This document shows, piece by piece, positions 6,640 through 13,932 of a DNA stretch of 20,926 bases (positions are counted from its first letter, which is position 1; each line of letters starts with the position of its first letter). The translations under genes were made by a program, and so were the position numbers. The stretch is from assembly GCA_050943435.1 (NCBI GenBank), contig JBMNPE010000023.1:1-20926 (forward strand), written 5' to 3'. The DNA is from RGIG5675 sp050943435. GTDB lineage: Bacteria > Bacillota > Clostridia > Oscillospirales > Ruminococcaceae. A model generated the notes under the pieces. The model did no database searches. It was given only the letters and a program-made list of their open reading frames with translations, and had not been told where the DNA came from.

Positions 6640-8076
6640 TCAGTACCTCCCGATCGGAGGCTTTACGGAATCGGGCAGAGGACAGACATATTTCCCTCCG
6701 CTTTTGTTAATATATTCCTCGCGAGCCTTCTTTATCAAGTCCGGACGCGCCATGGTCCTTATGCAGGAGAGTGCGATCGCCTCTCCGGCGCGCAGGAGCC
6801 CTTTGTGTCCGATAGAGCTGCCGGCCTGTCCAGCCATCTGCCATGTATGGCCGATGTTGCCGAGGCAGCATGTGGCTACATGCAGTTCCGCGGTTGGTGC
6901 TGCATATCCCACGTCTCCTACATCTGATGAGCCTCCCACTGCTTTCCCAGAAGACTGATCATACGGCACAACCCCTGTGTGGAGAGGCCTGCTCAAGAGC
7001 TCGTCCGTTTTATCGGACCCGAATTCGTCAGAGATCGCCTTTTTTATTCCTTCCAGCTGCATTTCCCCATAAGACTTGAGAAATGCTGATGCCAGGGCAT
7101 AGTCGGAATCGTCCCAGTCCGGGGCACCGAGCTCCTCGAGGCACCCGCTGGCGATGGACGCCAGGACGGAATTGTTGGAAAAATCGGAAAAGGCCATTGT
7201 GATCTCGTATGTTAAGGTCGTCTCCGTCATCATAGCCGCGCCTTTTGCAACCTTGACAACGCGTTCGAACAGGGCCTTTACATCCTTCACAGTTGATGCC
7301 CTCACCTCGTATTTGACCGTGGCATGGTCGGGGACGACATTCGGGAATGTCCCGCCGGCATCGGAATATGCATAATGTATTCTCTGTCCGTCCGGTATGT
7401 GCTCCCTCAGGTAGTTGCACCCGACGCTCATGAGCTCCACGGCGTCCAAGGCGCTTCTCCCGAGCCACGGGCTTCCTCCGGCGTGCGCTGCAATGCCCTT
7501 GAAGCGGAAGTTCGCCCCCATAATCGCCGTCGAGGAATCAGCTGAAACATCGTTGAGACTAGAGGGATGCCACGTGTAGCAGAAATCGCAACTGTTGAAA
7601 AGGCCGGCCCTTGCCATAAACTGCTTTGACCCGGCGCCTTCCTCGGCAGGGCATCCGAAATAAATGACGGTGCCATCGAGGCTGTTTGACTTGAGATAAT
7701 CCTTGACGGCCACCGCGGCAGCAAGCGATCCGGTCCCGAGGCAGCAGTGTCCGCATCCGTGGCCCGGTCCGTCCTTCTTAACAGGCCTGTGCTCCGGCAC
7801 TCCCGCCTCCTGGCTCAGCCCCGGCAGGGCGTCAAATTCGCCGAGTATGCCCATCACCGGCCTGCCGCTGCCGTATGTCCCGGAAAAGCACGTGGGGATG
7901 CCTGCAAGCCCGCGCTTCACGCTGAATCCCTCCCGCTCCAGTATCCCGCAGAGCAGGTCAGCAGATTTGAACTCCTCATAAGAAAGTTCGGCGAATCCAT
8001 ATATGCTGTCATTCGCCGAAATGAATTCATCTTTCTTCTTCTCGATGTCCGATTTTACGAACTCAATATCAGTCAC
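6640..8076 (-). CDS. M20 family amidohydrolase, AbgB-like
   Basis: 478 residues, close to the length of AbgB (aminobenzoyl-glutamate hydrolase subunit B), which it resembles along its length. M20 metal ligands are visible: Cys108/His110 in GHGCGHCC, Glu145-Glu146 in PAEEGAG, His170 in TWHP and the dimer-domain His198 in AHAGGSP. The family hydrolyses amide bonds of N-acyl or aminobenzoyl amino acids and some peptides; the exact substrate cannot be read from sequence. It starts with GTG (8076), chosen because AGGAGG sits 8 nt upstream and itself overlaps the ATPase stop codon. Its position directly behind an amino-acid importer suggests that it cleaves the imported compound. Confidence 0.92.
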   Translation of the reverse strand: MTDIEFVKSDIEKKKDEFISANDSIYGFAELSYEEFKSADLLCGILEREGFSVKRGLAGIPTCFSGTYGSGRPVMGILGEFDALPGLSQEAGVPEHRPVKKDGPGHGCGHCCLGTGSLAAAVAVKDYLKSNSLDGTVIYFGCPAEEGAGSKQFMARAGLFNSCDFCYTWHPSSLNDVSADSSTAIMGANFRFKGIAAHAGGSPWLGRSALDAVELMSVGCNYLREHIPDGQRIHYAYSDAGGTFPNVVPDHATVKYEVRASTVKDVKALFERVVKVAKGAAMMTETTLTYEITMAFSDFSNNSVLASIASGCLEELGAPDWDDSDYALASAFLKSYGEMQLEGIKKAISDEFGSDKTDELLSRPLHTGVVPYDQSSGKAVGGSSDVGDVGYAAPTAELHVATCCLGNIGHTWQMAGQAGSSIGHKGLLRAGEAIALSCIRTMARPDLIKKAREEYINKSGGKYVCPLPDSVKPPIGRY

Positions 8077-8088
8077 CTGTCAATCCTC

Positions 8089-8844
8089 CTACAGCACCTT
8101 GCTGAGAAACTCTGCAGTCCTCGGATTTTCCGGACTGCTGAAGATCTTCTCAGGAGTGCCCTCTTCTACAATCATGCCTTCGTCTATGAACATGACCTTG
8201 TCGCTCACCATTTTAGCAAAGCTCATCTCATGTGTGACTATAAACGTCGTCATTCCTGCGTCAGAGAGCCCGCGGATGACCTCGAGGACCTCCTTGACCA
8301 TCTCCGGGTCGAGAGCGCTTGTCGGCTCGTCATACAGCATTATTTCAGGCTCCATGGCGAGAGCCCTTATTATGGCAAGCCTCTGCTTCTGGCCGCCGGA
8401 AAGCCTCGTCGGGTATTCGTCGCGCTTGTCGAGCATCCCGACCCTTGAAAGGAGCTTTTCCGCGTTTTCCTCCGCAGCCTCCTTAGGGATCTTCTTCTCG
8501 AGCATAGGGGCAAGGGTTATGTTGTCTATGACCCTGAGGTGCGGGAACACATTGAAGTGCTGGAAGACCATTCCGATCTTCTGCCTGTAGGAGCAGATTT
8601 CCTTCTTGCTCCTCTTTCCCGTGACCTCGGTTCCCTTGAAGTAGATCTTTCCGGAATCCGGGGTTTCCAGGAGGTTGAGGCAGCGCAGGAATGTGCTCTT
8701 CCCGCCGCCGCTGGGGCCTATTATCGAGATGGTCTCTCCTTCGTGGATCACTGCGTCTATTCCCTTGAGGACCTGAAGGCTTCCGAAGGACTTCCTTAGT
8801 CCTTCCACCCTGAGCATTTCCGCCGGTCTGGATTCACCTGTCAT
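8089..8844 (-). CDS. Polar amino acid ABC transporter ATP-binding protein
   Basis: 251 residues with a full ABC ATPase set: Walker A GPSGGGKST (43-51), Q-loop QHFNVFPHL, signature LSGGQKQRL (148-156), Walker B IMLYDEP (168-174) and the switch His205 (VTHEM). The sequence type (LEV..L.KSFG, FQHFNVFPHLRVIDN, SALDPEMV) is that of the GlnQ/HisP polar amino-acid group. The start overlaps the end of the permease gene by 11 nt, with GAGG upstream; an internal ATG at codon 10 is possible. It powers the permease encoded just before it. Confidence 0.96.
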   Translation of the reverse strand: MTGESRPAEMLRVEGLRKSFGSLQVLKGIDAVIHEGETISIIGPSGGGKSTFLRCLNLLETPDSGKIYFKGTEVTGKRSKKEICSYRQKIGMVFQHFNVFPHLRVIDNITLAPMLEKKIPKEAAEENAEKLLSRVGMLDKRDEYPTRLSGGQKQRLAIIRALAMEPEIMLYDEPTSALDPEMVKEVLEVIRGLSDAGMTTFIVTHEMSFAKMVSDKVMFIDEGMIVEEGTPEKIFSSPENPRTAEFLSKVL

Positions 8845-9499
8845 TTGCCTTTAGCCTCTTTTCAAACAGCGCCATGCACCTCGTAAGCACAAATGTGACG
8901 ACGAGATAGATGAGCCCGGATATAACGAGCGACGGTATTGCCAGGAATGTGGTCGACTGGACCGTCTTATACGCGGTCGTGAGCTCGTTGATGAAGAACA
9001 CAGACGCGAGTGAAGTCATCTTGATCATGTTTATGAATTCGTTTCCGAGGGCCGGAAGTATATTCTTCACAGCCTGGGGGAGAATGATCCTGAAGAATGT
9101 GTGCGTCCCGGTGAGACCGAGGCTCATACCGGCCTCCTGCTGACCCAGGTCAACTGCCTGGATGCCTGCCCTGATTATTTCACAGACATAGGCGCTCGCG
9201 TTGACTACCAGGGCAACGAGAATGCTCTCCGTGTCCGTCAGGTTGATTGCCGTGAGCCTCGGCAGCACGAGCCAGAAGAAGTATATCTGGAGGAGCACAG
9301 GAGTGCCGCGAATTATCTCCAGATATATGTTGACCAGTATATGGAATATTTTGAATTTCGAGAGCTTGAGTGTCGCGAGGAGGGTCCCCAGCACTGTTGC
9401 AAGGAGCACTGTTACTGCGGACAGCCACAGAGTGCCCAGGAGGCCTCTCCAGTACACGTAGGAATACTTTTCCCAGATTGATGCTATCTGTTCCAGCAT
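8834..9499 (-). CDS. Polar amino acid ABC transporter permease
   Basis: 221 residues of the HisM/GlnP type. About five hydrophobic helices are seen, with the EAA loop (QEAGMSLGLTGTHTFFRIILPQ region, 121-142) that couples to the ATPase. EIIRGTPVLLQIYF (61-74) is the family's N-terminal signature. It lies 20 nt after the binding-protein gene and overlaps the ATPase gene, so the three form one transporter. Its Shine-Dalgarno site (AGGATAGG) is weak and distant. The protein is in the cytoplasmic membrane, probably as a homodimer since only one permease gene is present. Confidence 0.96.
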   Translation of the reverse strand: MLEQIASIWEKYSYVYWRGLLGTLWLSAVTVLLATVLGTLLATLKLSKFKIFHILVNIYLEIIRGTPVLLQIYFFWLVLPRLTAINLTDTESILVALVVNASAYVCEIIRAGIQAVDLGQQEAGMSLGLTGTHTFFRIILPQAVKNILPALGNEFINMIKMTSLASVFFINELTTAYKTVQSTTFLAIPSLVISGLIYLVVTFVLTRCMALFEKRLKANDR

Positions 9500-9519
9500 G
9501 ATACTGCCAGCCTATCCTG

Positions 9520-10407
9520 TCAGGCCGTGACTCCGAGCTCTTTTGCGTAGGCTTTATATTCTTCCACCCATTCGGCATACTGTCCGCTTTCGAGCAGTTC
9601 GTCGATGCAGGTGTTGACGAAGTCAATGAGCTCTGTCTCGCCTTTCTGCGCTCCGACCCTTGTCCCGTCGTATTCCTCGGGAACCGAGAACTCGAAGTCT
9701 GGGACTATTGCAAGTCCGCAGTCCGGATTCGCCTCGATATACAGCTGTGCATGTGCAATTGACGCACATGCGGCATCTGCCTTCCCCTCGGTGACTGCGA
9801 GGTATGCGTCAGGCGTCGATGAAACGCGCTTGAATTCCTTGTATTCAGTGATGTACTGCTCGGTGAGCATTTCCTGCATGGATCCGCTCTGCGCAATAAC
9901 TATCTTGTCGGCAAGGCTCTCCGGCCCGGTTATCGTGCCGAGGTCCTCTTCCCTGATGACTAGTCCGTATCCAAGATCGTCCTCAGAAAAATAATATCCC
10001 TTTGAGAGCTCCATTGATTCGGCCCGTGCCGGGGTATAGGCAAGTGCCGAGATAGCGAGATCGTATTTTCCCTCTGCGACGCTCGAGAGGACTGCGCCGA
10101 ACTCGAGCGGAACTATCTGAAGTTCGACCCCGAGCTTGTCAGCTATGTATTTCGCAAATTCTATATCAGACCCGACGTACTGGTCCTGGCCTGTCTTCGA
10201 TGAGTCTATGAACTCGTTAGGTGCAAAATAAGGTTCCGTTGCGACAGTTATGTAGCCCCTTGCCTTAATTTCCTCCAGCCTGTTTGCGTAACCAGATGAA
10301 CCCGAATTGGTCTCAGAGTGAACGGAACCGCACCCGCTCAGCATAATGACGGCTGCAAGCAGAGCTGCAGTGACTGCTAATAGTTTTTTTACGACGATCT
10401 TTTTCAT
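9520..10407 (-). CDS. Amino acid ABC transporter substrate-binding lipoprotein
   Basis: 295 residues from ATG 10407, which has AAGGAGGG 8 nt upstream; the frame stays open further upstream but without a comparable ribosome site. A lipoprotein signal peptide ends in LSGC with Cys26 as the lipidated residue. The mature protein matches family 3 (HisJ/GlnH-like) solute-binding proteins: ARGYITVATEPYFAPNEF, the GSDIEFAKYIADKLG segment, PLEFGAVLSSVAEGKYDLAISAL and the second-lobe stretch IVIAQSGSMQEML. The ligand is probably a polar amino acid or a small derivative. It is the first gene of the six-gene operon and sits directly behind the main promoter. Confidence 0.95.
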   Translation of the reverse strand: MKKIVVKKLLAVTAALLAAVIMLSGCGSVHSETNSGSSGYANRLEEIKARGYITVATEPYFAPNEFIDSSKTGQDQYVGSDIEFAKYIADKLGVELQIVPLEFGAVLSSVAEGKYDLAISALAYTPARAESMELSKGYYFSEDDLGYGLVIREEDLGTITGPESLADKIVIAQSGSMQEMLTEQYITEYKEFKRVSSTPDAYLAVTEGKADAACASIAHAQLYIEANPDCGLAIVPDFEFSVPEEYDGTRVGAQKGETELIDFVNTCIDELLESGQYAEWVEEYKAYAKELGVTA

Positions 10408-10459
10408 GTTCCGCTCCCTCCTTCGGCTGAAATTTTTACGGAATCTGCTTTGTGAATGA

Positions 10460-10488
10460 ATTGTACTGCACTTGGAATTTTGTGTCAA
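10460..10488 (-). promoter_or_regulatory. Promoter of the amino-acid transporter operon
   Basis: Read on the minus strand, TTGACA (10488-10483), a 17-bp spacer and TACAAT (10465-10460) give a near-consensus sigma-70-type promoter about 53 nt upstream of the binding-protein start. Three tandem 8-bp boxes lie immediately upstream of the -35. Confidence 0.88.
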
Positions 10489-10490
10489 CG

Positions 10491-10514
10491 TGCTAACATG
10501 CTAAAGTGCTAACA
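10491..10514. repeat. Three tandem 8-bp boxes, candidate operator
   Basis: TGCTAACA, TGCTAAAG and TGCTAACA follow each other without gaps (10491-10498, 10499-10506, 10507-10514; read as TTAGCA-type units on the minus strand). They end 2 bp from the -35 element of the transporter operon. Direct repeats at an activator position suggest a regulator binding site, but I know no matching regulon. Confidence 0.6.
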
Positions 10515-10581
10515 CATAAAAGCGCATTATTTATAAAAAATGCACAGAAACTGCGGGAATACTGAATGGACATGCGTCGTG

Positions 10582-10587
10582 TATAAT
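10582..10587 (+). promoter_or_regulatory. Possible -10 element of the aldo/keto reductase promoter
   Basis: A perfect TATAAT lies 48 nt before the ATG. No good -35 is seen at 16-18 bp upstream (ATACTG at 17 bp), so an activator may be needed. Confidence 0.4.
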
Positions 10588-10602
10588 TAAATCAATAGGA
10601 GA

Positions 10603-10623
10603 GAATATTAATTAATAATATTC
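10603..10623. repeat. 21-bp AT-rich palindrome before the reductase ribosome site
   Basis: GAATATTA-ATTAA-TAATATTC forms an 8-bp perfect inverted repeat directly before the GGAGG (10624-10628) of the aldo/keto reductase. It could be an operator or a hairpin at the ribosome site. Confidence 0.55.
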
Positions 10624-10635
10624 GGAGGAACTTAT

Positions 10636-11751
10636 ATGAAAGGATATTTTGAGGGGCTCGGGAAGCTCGGATTCGGACTCATGAGGCTTCCAAGGCTTGA
10701 GGACGGAAGCATAGATGTGGAGCAGACCAAGAAGATGACTGACCTGTTCCTGGACGCGGGAATGAATTACTTCGACACCGCATTTGTGTATGAGGGATCC
10801 GAGGATGCCTGCAGGCAGGCGCTGGTGGACAGGTACCCGAGGGACAGGTATTTTCTCGCTACAAAGCTCAATGCGTGGATGATGTGCAATGATGCCGAGA
10901 GCGCCAAGCAGCAGTTCTTCAAGAGCCTTGAGAGGACAGGAGCCGGATACTTCGACTCCTATCTCCTGCATGCACTTAAGAGGGAGAATATCGAGCGCTA
11001 CGACGAGTACGGCATATGGGATTTCGTAAAGGAACAGAAGGAGAAGGGGCTCATAAGGCACCTGGGATTCTCATTCCACGGCGATCCCGAGATGCTCGAA
11101 GGACTTCTACAGAAGCATCCTGAAGTAGAGTTTGTCCAGCTGCAGCTCAACTATGCCGACTGGGAGAGCCCGTCCGTCACCTCCAGAAGGAACTACGAGG
11201 TCTGCAGGAAGTACGGGAAATACGTGGTCGTGATGGAGCCGGTAAAGGGCGGACTGCTCGCAAATCCGCCGGAGCCGGTCAGGAAGCTGTTTAAGGAAGC
11301 CGAGCCGGATATGTCATGTGCTTCATGGGCAATCAGGTTCGCAGCCTCCCTCGAGGGAGTGGCGGTTGTGCTGTCCGGAATGTCCAAAATCGATCAGATG
11401 AAGGACAACCTCTCCTATATGAAGGACTTCAAGCCGCTCGACGAAAAGGAAAAGGCTGTCATCGCCAAGGCCCAGGAAGAGATGGGAAAGATCTTCCAGA
11501 TCCCGTGCACCGGCTGCCATTACTGCACGCCAGGATGCCCGGTGGGAATGCCGATACCCGACATCTTCGCAGCAATGAACAAAAAGCTGCTCTTCGGAAA
11601 CGACGAGGATGCAAAGAGAAGCTACAGGATGTCTACAGAAGGAAAGTCAAAGGCTTCCGACTGCCTGCAGTGCGGACAGTGCGAGAACGCCTGCCCGCAG
11701 CATCTCACAATAATAGAGTATCTCAAGCAGTGTGCTGCAGCTCTTGAATAA
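10636..11751 (+). CDS. Aldo/keto reductase with C-terminal two-[4Fe-4S] ferredoxin domain
   Basis: 371 residues. The N-terminal TIM barrel has the aldo/keto reductase tetrad Asp47, Tyr52, Lys77 and His112. The C-terminal part carries two CxxCxxCxxxCP clusters (Cys 291/294/297/301 and 343/346/349/353), each fit for one [4Fe-4S] centre. This fusion is common in anaerobes and probably links ferredoxin or another electron carrier to carbonyl reduction; the substrate is unknown. The start has GGAGG 7 nt upstream. It is divergent from the transporter operon and ends at a shared bidirectional terminator. Being a single gene, it could be independently controlled. Confidence 0.95.
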   Translation: MKGYFEGLGKLGFGLMRLPRLEDGSIDVEQTKKMTDLFLDAGMNYFDTAFVYEGSEDACRQALVDRYPRDRYFLATKLNAWMMCNDAESAKQQFFKSLERTGAGYFDSYLLHALKRENIERYDEYGIWDFVKEQKEKGLIRHLGFSFHGDPEMLEGLLQKHPEVEFVQLQLNYADWESPSVTSRRNYEVCRKYGKYVVVMEPVKGGLLANPPEPVRKLFKEAEPDMSCASWAIRFAASLEGVAVVLSGMSKIDQMKDNLSYMKDFKPLDEKEKAVIAKAQEEMGKIFQIPCTGCHYCTPGCPVGMPIPDIFAAMNKKLLFGNDEDAKRSYRMSTEGKSKASDCLQCGQCENACPQHLTIIEYLKQCAAALE

Positions 11752-11765
11752 CTGCAGCATCCATA

Positions 11766-11800
11766 GAAAAAGCCCAGCCTTTAAGGCTGGGCTTTAGTTC
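11766..11800. terminator. Bidirectional rho-independent terminator
   Basis: The stem AAGCCCAGCC (11770-11779) / GGCTGGGCTT (11785-11794) has a short loop. On the minus strand it is followed by TTTTTC, a good tail for the lipoprotein gene; on the plus strand the tail is only TTTAGTTC. It sits between the converging reductase and lipoprotein genes. Confidence 0.85.
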
Positions 11801-11818
11801 TATCCAGGGTGTTTCGGA

Positions 11819-13114
11819 TCAGGCAGTGTACTCTACTCCGTTGACATAGAGCGTGTATCCGTTGAGATCGATTGTCCCGTCAACGACGTCGAGGCTCGTG
11901 ATGTAGCTGTCTCCGGTGAGAGTCCAAACGGAACCTCCGTCGAGCGTCACAGTGACGTCGCCTTCCTGGCCGTCGGTGTTGATGGCACCGGTGAAGCTGG
12001 ACCCGTCGCTGAGATTGAGGATGAGGGATGAGATGCTGTCGATGTACATGTCTCCCTCGATGACCTGGTCGGATGCATTGAGCGTGACATCTCCGCCGTT
12101 GGATCCGCTGTTGCCCCATCCTGCCGCGGAAATTGTGAGGAAGTTCCCGTCAGCTCCTGTGAACGTCACATTGGTGAGATTGATTGTCGCTGTAGTGTTG
12201 GTCACGAAGAACATGTCTCCGTTGAGATTTGTGAATGTCCCGCCGTTCATTGTGAAGGTCGCTTCGCCTTCCGCTGCATCTCCGGACATGGACTGGTAGA
12301 TCATTACAGCCTTGTAGAGGTCCGAATTGTCGCTGTTGAGCTCTGTGTTGTTTGCTGTAACTGTGCAGTCGATGAGCTCTACGGAGTTGCTTCCTTCCAC
12401 TACCACACCTTCAGACCCGTCTGAAGTGAGAGTGGCCCCGGTTACCGTGATGTCTGCAGTGGAATAAATGACGGGGGAGCCTACGCCGTAGGTGCTGTAT
12501 GAGCCGCCGGTCACATTGACTGTTCCGCCGCCCCTGTCAGAGCGGATTGCCGCAGATGAATTTCCGTAGGTCACCACTGTCAGGTTGGTCGCGATTGTGG
12601 TGCCGCCTCCTGTCGTCATGAGCCCGCCGGAATTGTTGCCCGTCGTCTCAATGTAGGAATCCGAGATGTTGACGGTTGTGCCTTCCCCGTAGCTGAAGAC
12701 TGCGTTGGCATGAGATCCGTCCGTCTCGATGACAGCCTCGGATATTGTGAGTGTTGCCCCGTTCTGGGCTATAATGGCTGCATTGTCGCCGTAGAAGTCG
12801 GCGTCTTCACTGGAAGAATCTCCGGTCTTCGTGACGGAGATGTTGGAATACTCGGCATCAGTGCCGTCGGCATCTATTGCATGCTCTCCGTCTGCCGTGG
12901 ACGAATAGGTCTCGCTGACAGTGATGGAATCCTTAGTGACAAATGATGTTGTAGTGTCGCTGGAGGACGTTTCCTCGGAGGTATCCGTCGTCACAGAGGA
13001 AGATTCCGCAGTAGATTCCACTGACGTGGATGTGCTTTCTCCTGATGTTCCGCATCCTGCAGCCATAATCGCAATTGCGGCTGCCAGGATCAGTGCAGTG
13101 ATTTTCTTCTTCAA
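11819..13114 (-). CDS. Lipoprotein with predicted right-handed beta-helix repeats
   Basis: 431 residues. A lipoprotein signal ends in MAAGC (Cys21). A Ser/Thr-rich linker follows (about 22-60), then a long region of short beta-strand/turn units rich in Gly, Asn, Thr, Ser and Val (for example TLTISEAVIET, TVNISDSYIETTG, TVNVTGGSYST, DITVTGATLTS, TFTMNGGTFTN). Lysine and arginine are nearly absent in the mature part. This pattern resembles pectate-lyase-like or adhesin-type parallel beta-helices. No catalytic motif is seen, so a surface-binding role is only a guess. It starts with TTG (13114), supported by GAGGTGG 6 nt upstream. It has its own terminator and no obvious operon partner. Confidence 0.85.
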   Translation of the reverse strand: MKKKITALILAAAIAIMAAGCGTSGESTSTSVESTAESSSVTTDTSEETSSSDTTTSFVTKDSITVSETYSSTADGEHAIDADGTDAEYSNISVTKTGDSSSEDADFYGDNAAIIAQNGATLTISEAVIETDGSHANAVFSYGEGTTVNISDSYIETTGNNSGGLMTTGGGTTIATNLTVVTYGNSSAAIRSDRGGGTVNVTGGSYSTYGVGSPVIYSTADITVTGATLTSDGSEGVVVEGSNSVELIDCTVTANNTELNSDNSDLYKAVMIYQSMSGDAAEGEATFTMNGGTFTNLNGDMFFVTNTTATINLTNVTFTGADGNFLTISAAGWGNSGSNGGDVTLNASDQVIEGDMYIDSISSLILNLSDGSSFTGAINTDGQEGDVTVTLDGGSVWTLTGDSYITSLDVVDGTIDLNGYTLYVNGVEYTA

Positions 13115-13206
13115 TTTGTGCCACCTCTTTTTTTGTTGCGCTTTTTCATGCGCTGCTGTTCCTTTCTGATGAGCGTATGATAGAACACTGCCCTTAAATC
13201 TTGCTT

Positions 13207-13245
13207 AAAAAAATCAGGCCCCGGAATTTTTTTCGCGGGGTCCTG
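13207..13245 (-). terminator. Rho-independent terminator after the flavin reductase-rubredoxin gene
   Basis: Read on the minus strand, CAGGACCCCG and CGGGGCCTG pair (one bulge), followed by seven T residues (complement of 13207-13213). It lies 22 nt past the stop of the rubredoxin gene. Confidence 0.85.
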
Positions 13246-13266
13246 GTTTTATCATGTCCTGAAGTG

Positions 13267-13890
13267 TCAGATAATCACTTTTTCAAAATCGGATGCCGGG
13301 TGCTTGCAGATTGGACAGATGAAGTCCGCAGGCAGTTCCTCACCTTCATAAATGTACCCGCATATCCTGCAGCGCCAGACGACCCTGCCCCTCTTGCCTT
13401 CGGCAGGCGGCTGCGGCTTCGGCTTTATGCTGCTCTGATAGTATTCGTAAGTGGCGGATGGTGTGGAGCTCAGAACCTGCATATCTGTGACGCCAGCTAT
13501 AAACAGGGTGTGGCTTCCAAGGTCGATCTCCTTCTCGATGTCGGCCGAAATGAACGCATTGGTTCCCTTGGTGATATAAAGAAGGCCGTTCTCAGACCTG
13601 CTGCAGTCGGTATATCTGGCGAATTTATCGACATCGCGTCCTGACTGGAACCCGAAGTGCTTGAAGAGCTCAAAATCGGCATCCGTGCTTATTACGGATA
13701 CGTTGAACTTTCCAGCTTCGTGCATCATGTCGTGGGTGAAGTTCATCTTGTTCACGGCAAGGGCGATGCGGTTTGGTTCAGAAGTCACCTGTATTGCGGT
13801 GTTTGTGATGCATCCGTTGTCCCTCTCACCTGACTTTGAGGTCAGGACAAAGAGCCCGTATGAGAGCTTGTACATTGCTTTTTTATCCAT
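13267..13890 (-). CDS. Flavin reductase-rubredoxin fusion (high-molecular-weight rubredoxin type)
   Basis: 207 residues. The N-terminal 155 residues match FMN-binding flavin reductase-like proteins (MYKLSYGLFVLTSKS, NGCITNTAIQVTSEPNRIALAVNK, FNVSVI). A linker leads to a C-terminal rubredoxin domain with CRICGY (Cys174, Cys177) and CPIC (Cys192, Cys195), which bind one iron. Such fusions in Clostridia pass electrons from NAD(P)H to rubredoxin-dependent oxygen or nitric oxide reductases, which would mean an oxidative-stress role. The start has AGGAGG, part of which forms a small CTCC-GAAA-GGAG hairpin. It lies 42 nt after the nucleoside hydrolase gene, probably on one transcript, and ends at a clear terminator. 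Confidence 0.93.
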   Translation of the reverse strand: MDKKAMYKLSYGLFVLTSKSGERDNGCITNTAIQVTSEPNRIALAVNKMNFTHDMMHEAGKFNVSVISTDADFELFKHFGFQSGRDVDKFARYTDCSRSENGLLYITKGTNAFISADIEKEIDLGSHTLFIAGVTDMQVLSSTPSATYEYYQSSIKPKPQPPAEGKRGRVVWRCRICGYIYEGEELPADFICPICKHPASDFEKVII

Positions 13891-13932
13891 AGCTTTGTTC
13901 CTCCTTTCGGAGCAGATTGGATTAATTGGTAA

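Noticed and set aside
7747..8448. Long plus-strand frame (233 codons) opposite the M20 and ABC ATPase genes
   Set aside because: The minus strand there encodes two well-conserved proteins with full motifs; the plus frame shows no family.
10408..10488. Longer N-terminus for the binding lipoprotein
   Set aside because: The frame is open, but it would run through the mapped promoter and ribosome site and spoil the signal peptide.
10490..10515. CIRCE (HrcA) site
   Set aside because: AAGTGCTAA is close to one CIRCE half, but the opposite half TTAGCACTC at 9-bp spacing is missing and the boxes are direct repeats.
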